Assembly: GCA_022848835.1 (NCBI GenBank)
Contig: JAJISG010000020.1
Location: forward strand, 1 to 9,015
Direction of reading: 5' to 3'
Source of the DNA: Thermoplasmatota archaeon
GTDB taxonomy: Archaea; Thermoplasmatota; Thermoplasmata; RBG-16-68-12; JAJISG01
DNA: 9,015 nucleotides
How positions within the stretch are numbered: position 1 is the stretch's first letter; the number at the start of each line of letters is the position of its first letter. The notes below the pieces were generated by a model. The model was given only the letters and a program-made list of their open reading frames with translations, was not told where the DNA came from and made no database searches. Made by a program: the position numbers and the translations under genes. Below are positions 5,270 to 9,015 of this stretch, in pieces.

Positions 5270-6595
5270 ATGTTCCACGGGGTTGCAATTCTAATCACGG
5301 CCATCGCAGGCTGGTTTCTTCTCCTTTACGCCATGGCGAAGAGAGGTATCCTGGAGAGATTTGGGTTGTCCCTCATGGGGCCCTTCCTGATGGTAAGGAC
5401 CTCCCGGGGTATGGACCTCATTGAGAGAATTTCCCGATGGCGTGGGGTGCACCTGGTGGGCCGTGCCTTAGTCTTCCTGGTGATCATAACGATGGTGGGG
5501 ATGACCATCCTCCTGATCTGGACGGCGACGCTGGTCCAGATGATTCCCCCTGAGAGGGCTCCAGCCCCTCAGGCCCTCCTAGGTCTGCCCGGTGTGAACC
5601 CCTTCATACCACTCACTTACGGGATAATCGGCTTGGCGGTTGCCATCGTCGTCCACGAGTTCGCCCATGGGGTCCTCGCAAGGCGATGGAAGGTCAAGAT
5701 CAGGTCCCTGGGGGTCCTCCTCTTTATCGTCCCCATCGGGGCCTTCGTTGAGCCGGAGGAGGATGAGCTGAAGGCCCTTGACAGGCGGAAGAGGGGGACC
5801 GTCTACGCCGCTGGTCCAGGAATCAATGTGGTCCTGGCCGTCGCCATGGCGCTGCTGTTCTCCGTTGTCATGATGGGATCCGTACAGGCTAGAGCCGAGG
5901 GTATGGGGATTACAGGAGTCATCGATGGTAGTCCTGCAGAGACAAAGGGGTTTAGCCCGGGCATGATTATCACCGCCGTCGATGGAATACCCTTGACGGG
6001 GAGCGCGGCCTTCAGCGAGGTTCTGGAGAACCTGAAGGCCGGGGATACCGTCGCCCTGAACATCTACTCCCAGGGGAGTCCGGAGGAAGTGAATATCGTC
6101 CTGGCCGACAGGTACGATTTCACCAATGTAGACGAGGATCGGGGGCGTGGTTACATCGGCGTGAGCACGGTGAGCACCAGCCCGGATATCTTCAACCCCT
6201 TCGAGGCGAGGAAGAGTCTCGGCTGGGGGAACGCGCTCTTCATCTACATCCTCATGCCTTTCCAGGGTCTCTCCCCTCTCCAGCCTCCGTTGACCGACTT
6301 CTACGAGGTGACTGGTGCCTGGAGCTTCATTCCCGTCCAGCTCTTCTGGTTCCTGGCTAACTCTGTCTACTGGGTCTTCTGGATCAGCCTGATGTTGGGG
6401 ATGACCAACGCCCTGCCGGCCGTCCCGCTAGACGGTGGCTACCTCGTCAGGGACTGGCTCGAGGCCGCAATCCGGAAGTTGAAGGGCAGCATGCGGGCCG
6501 AGGATAGAGAGAGGACAGCTCGAAACGTATCCTATCTGATCGCACTCTTCATCCTCGGACTCATACTCTGGCAGTTGATTGGACCAAGGATATAG
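5270..6595 (+). CDS. Site-2-type intramembrane zinc metalloprotease (M50) with PDZ domain
   Basis: A 441-residue membrane protein that should cleave transmembrane segments of substrate proteins inside the bilayer. The zinc-binding HEFAH motif is at 129-133 within a membrane segment (about 115-135), and the second signature NALPAVPLDGG at 380-390 supplies the third ligand, Asp388. Other membrane segments lie near 4-23, 62-90, 146-160, 178-204, 352-378 and 418-437. Between the two catalytic halves is a PDZ-like domain (about 210-285) with TGVIDGSPAETKGFSPGMIITAVDGIPL, the fold that gates access in bacterial RseP and archaeal relatives. Both metal motifs are intact, so it should be active. The substrate is not evident: no anti-sigma-like or tail-anchored membrane protein lies beside it. 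It ends three bases from the convergent 102-residue membrane-protein gene. Start ATG 5270 fits the TATA box at 5236. Confidence 0.95.
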   Translation: MFHGVAILITAIAGWFLLLYAMAKRGILERFGLSLMGPFLMVRTSRGMDLIERISRWRGVHLVGRALVFLVIITMVGMTILLIWTATLVQMIPPERAPAPQALLGLPGVNPFIPLTYGIIGLAVAIVVHEFAHGVLARRWKVKIRSLGVLLFIVPIGAFVEPEEDELKALDRRKRGTVYAAGPGINVVLAVAMALLFSVVMMGSVQARAEGMGITGVIDGSPAETKGFSPGMIITAVDGIPLTGSAAFSEVLENLKAGDTVALNIYSQGSPEEVNIVLADRYDFTNVDEDRGRGYIGVSTVSTSPDIFNPFEARKSLGWGNALFIYILMPFQGLSPLQPPLTDFYEVTGAWSFIPVQLFWFLANSVYWVFWISLMLGMTNALPAVPLDGGYLVRDWLEAAIRKLKGSMRAEDRERTARNVSYLIALFILGLILWQLIGPRI

Positions 6596-6598
6596 GCC

Positions 6599-6907
6599 TC
6601 ATCCGCGAGCGGCTGCGAAGGCGAGAACACCTGCGCTGAGAATCAGGGCCCCTTCGGGGAAGGGTCGCTCCAGGAGTATTTCTAGGAGACCAGTGGCCAC
6701 ACATATGAGGCCAGCTCCCCAGTACCTCCTCGTGTAAACGTAGAAGGCGCCCACCACGGAGGAGAGACCGAGAGTTAGGGGGACTAGAGCGCGAAGAATG
6801 GCTTCAAAATTCAGAGCGAAGTCGAGGCCGGATCTGAGAACGAGGATGCCACCTGTAATCGCGAGTAGAAAGCCGACTAGACCCAGGACCCTTCTTGCCT
6901 TCAACAC
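6599..6907 (-). CDS. Small four-helix membrane protein, function unknown
   Basis: 102 residues, with four likely membrane helices at about 7-25, 37-58, 63-79 and 85-99, joined by short loops (RSGLDF, YTRRYWG, ERPFPEG). The positive charge near the N-terminus (KARR) and in the YTRRYWG loop suggests both ends may face the cytoplasm. I recognise no family. The start is GTG at 6907, 7 bases after the stop of the GNAT gene and preceded by the G-rich GGGGTAGGGGG; TTG 6904 is an alternative. The short spacing points to co-transcription with the acetyltransferase. Its stop lies three bases from that of the M50 protease on the other strand, so there is no room for separate terminators between them. 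Codon choice (mixed gcg, gcc, ata, gta) is slightly less biased than in its neighbours, as often seen in poorly conserved small membrane proteins. Confidence 0.75.
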   Translation of the reverse strand: MLKARRVLGLVGFLLAITGGILVLRSGLDFALNFEAILRALVPLTLGLSSVVGAFYVYTRRYWGAGLICVATGLLEILLERPFPEGALILSAGVLAFAAARG

Positions 6908-6914
6908 AGACCCC

Positions 6915-7739
6915 CTACCCCTTCTCCAGCCCTCCTAGGGAGAAGGTCCCCCGCGGATCGATTCCATGGCCCCCCTTACCGTGGTACATCCTGACGGTAC
7001 GGAAGGACTCCCCGAATCCGAGGGACTTCAGGAAGGTCAGGGCTTCACCATTCTCCTCAGGCACATTGAGTCCAAAAATCTCCTCAGGATGCTGGGCCAG
7101 GAGATGCAGGAAGAGCCTCTCTGCGATGTCGGATGCTGACGGATCGCACACCCATGGAGCCACCTCCACTCCGCCGGGGTAAGGCGCTCCAACGATGTAT
7201 GCCACGACCTCTTCCGCCGGCCAGATAAGGAAGGAGCTACCGTAATCGTGGTAAAACTCCCGCAGGACCTTCAGGCGCCGGGCCCCGAAGTAGCGGTTGT
7301 CGAACATGGAGATGGCATCAAGCTCACCAGCGTGGACCAGCCGTGCTTCGGCCTGGAGCTCCCCCTCGGCCTGCCCCTCGAGATGTATAGTCTCTCCCGT
7401 TGCCTTGAACTCTAGATTCTGGTAGAAGCCCTTCACATCAGGGTACGCATTCAACCAGCAGGTCTCTGCTCCCTGATCCCGGGAGTACTCCAAGGCCCTC
7501 TCTACGAGAGCCTCGCCGTATCCCTTACCCCTATCTTCAGGTCTCACGATGATATTGCCTATCCAGGCAACCTCTCCGTAGGAGGTAGCCGTCGTCACCC
7601 CCACGCGCCGGGAGCCATCCCAGCCCACCAGGGTACCTGAAGGGTCCATTCTCATGAACCTGAGGAAGTCCTGTTCCGAATAGCCCCATCCCTCCAAGTC
7701 TGTGAGTTGAATAGCGAAGTCGATATCCTGAGGCTCCAT
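6915..7739 (-). CDS. Two-domain GNAT-family N-acetyltransferase
   Basis: 274 residues. The first domain (about 1-125) is a GNAT acetyl-CoA transferase: the pyrophosphate-binding motif A reads NIIVRPEDRGKGYGEALVERAL (62-83), with the RGKGYG loop at 70-75. Strand 4 before it is EVAWIGNI, and motif B ends in NAYPDVKGFYQNLEFKATGE (about 98-117). The second half (about 130-274) resembles a degenerate GNAT-like C-terminal domain seen in similar proteins (acetyltransferase_18/YitH type): it ends in FLKSLGFGESFRTVRMYHG, echoing the 'GF' strand of a GNAT, but lacks an RxxGxG/A loop and so may bind substrate rather than acetyl-CoA. The acceptor is unknown. ATG 7739 lies 17 bases after the stop of the upstream Cys/His-rich gene. 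The family consensus as I recall it, with 'xxTDxEGWGY', matches residues 11-20, which supports this start. Confidence 0.88.
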   Translation of the reverse strand: MEPQDIDFAIQLTDLEGWGYSEQDFLRFMRMDPSGTLVGWDGSRRVGVTTATSYGEVAWIGNIIVRPEDRGKGYGEALVERALEYSRDQGAETCWLNAYPDVKGFYQNLEFKATGETIHLEGQAEGELQAEARLVHAGELDAISMFDNRYFGARRLKVLREFYHDYGSSFLIWPAEEVVAYIVGAPYPGGVEVAPWVCDPSASDIAERLFLHLLAQHPEEIFGLNVPEENGEALTFLKSLGFGESFRTVRMYHGKGGHGIDPRGTFSLGGLEKG

Positions 7740-7756
7740 GGATAGGATCTTGAGTA

Positions 7757-7987
7757 TTACATTAACCCCCTGCTCTTCAGTTCCTCAGGCTCATCGCACT
7801 GGTGACTACCGTAGGTGATGAACCTCTTATCGCCGCGTGCGTGTTTGTATAGGCAGGGTCCATACTCGTCGTCCTCTGCCCCATACCACTTGTCGCAATC
7901 CTTGCACTGATGCCACTCTCTGCCTCCCTCCCGGGCCTCTCGAATCATCTCCGCCAGCTGCTGGCCTTTCCCGCCCATCAGGATCAC
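7757..7987 (-). CDS. Small Cys/His-rich protein, probable zinc binder
   Basis: 76 residues from GTG 7987; an in-frame TGA lies immediately before it. ATG 7978 is an equally good start, giving 73 residues. An N-terminal charged helix (about 7-21) leads into HQCKDCDKWYG, with Cys28 and Cys31. Cys45 and His49 (GPCLYKHARGD) and His62 and Cys64 (SHQCDE) follow. Six ligand-type residues in about 37 positions suggest one zinc site, with spare residues. KWYG, EYGPC and the FITYG strand are typical of a small compact metal-stabilised fold. I cannot name the family. It sits 44 bases after the aIF5B stop on the same strand, with no TATA box in that gap, and 17 bases before the acetyltransferase gene, so it is probably expressed on the aIF5B message. 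That hints at a link to translation but does not prove one. Confidence 0.8.
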   Translation of the reverse strand: MILMGGKGQQLAEMIREAREGGREWHQCKDCDKWYGAEDDEYGPCLYKHARGDKRFITYGSHQCDEPEELKSRGLM

Positions 7988-8031
7988 TCACTCTTCGGTA
8001 GTTGTCCCAGGCGAGGCCTCAGTGTGCGGAT

Positions 8032-9015
8032 CTACATCCCCCAAAAGGGGTCCTCCTTCCTCTTTATGGCCTTCACCGCTTCGAGCACCTCCAGTTCATC
8101 CTGGTTGAGACCAAACTTCTCCAGAGCCTTCACGTCCCCCTCTGGTATGTCTAGGTAGAGGACGTCTCCAGGATTGATCTGCCGCCCGATCGTTGGCCCC
8201 TCCATGGCGACAGCAACCTCGCTCCCGGTGGAAGCCTCCGGTAAGGGCTGCTCGCCACTCCTGATGCTCCTGATGTTGCCGACAATTCTTCCGTCATCCC
8301 TTAGGAGCGATTGCCCTGTCTTAATTCTCCCAGCCAACACGCGAACTCCGATGATGGCCGGTTTGCTCGTCCTAAACACGTAGTCGGGTAGCAGGAGAAT
8401 CTTACCAGGGTATACCATGTCCCTTCGTTGGGCTATCTCCATCTCAGACCTCTTCTCCTCCGTCCAGGACTGGTAGTCCTGGATCAGCCTGAATACGACA
8501 TCGCCCTCGATCACCTCTACATCAAGGTGCCCCTTCAGCTCCTGCTGGGCGTCCTGGAGTATGGGGACGTTGAAGGCAAGGATGGCCCGCCTTAAGGGAT
8601 CCTGTATCGTGGCGGCCTCAACGATATCTCTATGGGAAACAGGCCCGAGGCCGGCCTGCCGAACGGCCAACCCTTCCTCACTCAGCTGGTATGCCAAACC
8701 CTCCAGGGATCCTAGGGCGTCGGCCTTAATGATGATGCCATCCTCAGATAGCTCCACCTCCAGTCGTGTCTCCTTAACTACTTGATTCTTGGCCTCCTCA
8801 AGGTCCTCTTCTACCACCCGCAGTGGAGCGCCAGGGGCGACTCCCTGGAGGTTAGAGGCCGCGATCTTGATTCCCGCGGCCGCCCTGACGACATCAACCC
8901 TGTCGAAGAGGTTCTCTGGATCTCGAATCTCATCCAGGGGCTTCGGCTTGAGCAGTGCCCTGACTCTGGTAACCCTCGGCTCTCCCGAGTGGGTGCCCAG
9001 TACCACAGTGGCACC
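8032..9015 (-). CDS. infB: Translation initiation factor aIF5B (IF-2 family), C-terminal part only
   Basis: Promotes joining of ribosomal subunits during initiation; a cytoplasmic translational GTPase. Only the last 327 or so codons lie in the window; the gene enters from the right edge, so the start, G domain and any intein-type insertion are not visible. What remains is the end of domain II (GATVVLGTHSGEPRVTRVRALLKP, then KIAASNL and GAPLRVV), domain III (about ELSEDGIIIKADALGSLEGL to ILAFNVPI) and domain IV (EGDVVFRLIQDYQSW to the C-terminus), including PAIIGVRVLAGRIKTGQ and GPTIGRQINPGD. The ending EDPFWGM is typical of archaeal aIF5B. KPLDEIRDP is an archaeal/eukaryotic-type feature not found in bacterial IF2. 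GTG at 9006 in this frame is an internal valine codon, not the start. The next gene, the Cys/His protein, lies 44 bases downstream. Confidence 0.95.
   Translation of the reverse strand, partial: GATVVLGTHSGEPRVTRVRALLKPKPLDEIRDPENLFDRVDVVRAAAGIKIAASNLQGVAPGAPLRVVEEDLEEAKNQVVKETRLEVELSEDGIIIKADALGSLEGLAYQLSEEGLAVRQAGLGPVSHRDIVEAATIQDPLRRAILAFNVPILQDAQQELKGHLDVEVIEGDVVFRLIQDYQSWTEEKRSEMEIAQRRDMVYPGKILLLPDYVFRTSKPAIIGVRVLAGRIKTGQSLLRDDGRIVGNIRSIRSGEQPLPEASTGSEVAVAMEGPTIGRQINPGDVLYLDIPEGDVKALEKFGLNQDELEVLEAVKAIKRKEDPFWGM

Noticed and set aside
7745..7757. AT-rich TTAATGTAATACT before the acetyltransferase as a promoter
   Set aside because: It is only 6-18 bases from the ATG at 7739, too close for a TATA box serving that start, and it partly encodes the end of the upstream gene.
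1..9015. tRNA, rRNA, CRISPR, insertion sequence or prophage content
   Set aside because: No cloverleaf, regular repeat array, transposase or phage-type gene was seen on either strand. Genes are packed tightly and are mostly of housekeeping type.

Overview
The window is archaeal. It has an archaeal-type enolase, uS2 and the C-terminal part of aIF5B, TATA boxes about 25-35 bases before several starts, short or absent leaders, GTG starts and heavy use of AGG arginine codons. The gene content (eno-rpsB-MEMO cluster, DUF5679 mini zinc ribbon, M50 protease) suggests a euryarchaeon, perhaps a Thermoplasmatota lineage. That placement is inference. I see no phage, transposon, CRISPR or RNA gene.

Left part (1-1553, minus strand): a class-III PLP aminotransferase whose C-terminus runs off the left edge, and upstream of it a 46-residue DUF5679 zinc ribbon. 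Each has its own TATA box. A divergent promoter region (about 1554-1672) separates these from the plus-strand genes.

Centre (1672-4426, plus): an operon of enolase, ribosomal protein uS2 and a MEMO/AmmeMemoRadiSam-B family protein, with gaps of 2-3 bases. A possible 34-codon leader ORF ends in an ATGA overlap with the enolase start. The usual archaeal neighbours are absent on both sides: rpoN/rpoK upstream and mevalonate kinase downstream. cutA (minus) overlaps the MEMO gene tail to tail. Across a short AT-rich promoter region from cutA lies an unrecognised 146-residue (or 122-residue) protein on the plus strand, followed by a promoter and a site-2-type M50 membrane protease with a PDZ domain.

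Right part (6599-9015, minus): reading leftward from the right edge, aIF5B (N-terminal GTPase domain outside the window), a 76-residue Cys/His-rich protein, a two-domain GNAT acetyltransferase and a small four-helix membrane protein. They are closely spaced and probably co-transcribed.

The window is mostly housekeeping. The points most worth checking are the possible eno leader ORF, the small Cys/His protein coupled to aIF5B and GNAT, the uncertain start of the 4785 gene, and the shared promoter between cutA and that gene. I did not find a convincing new multi-gene system.
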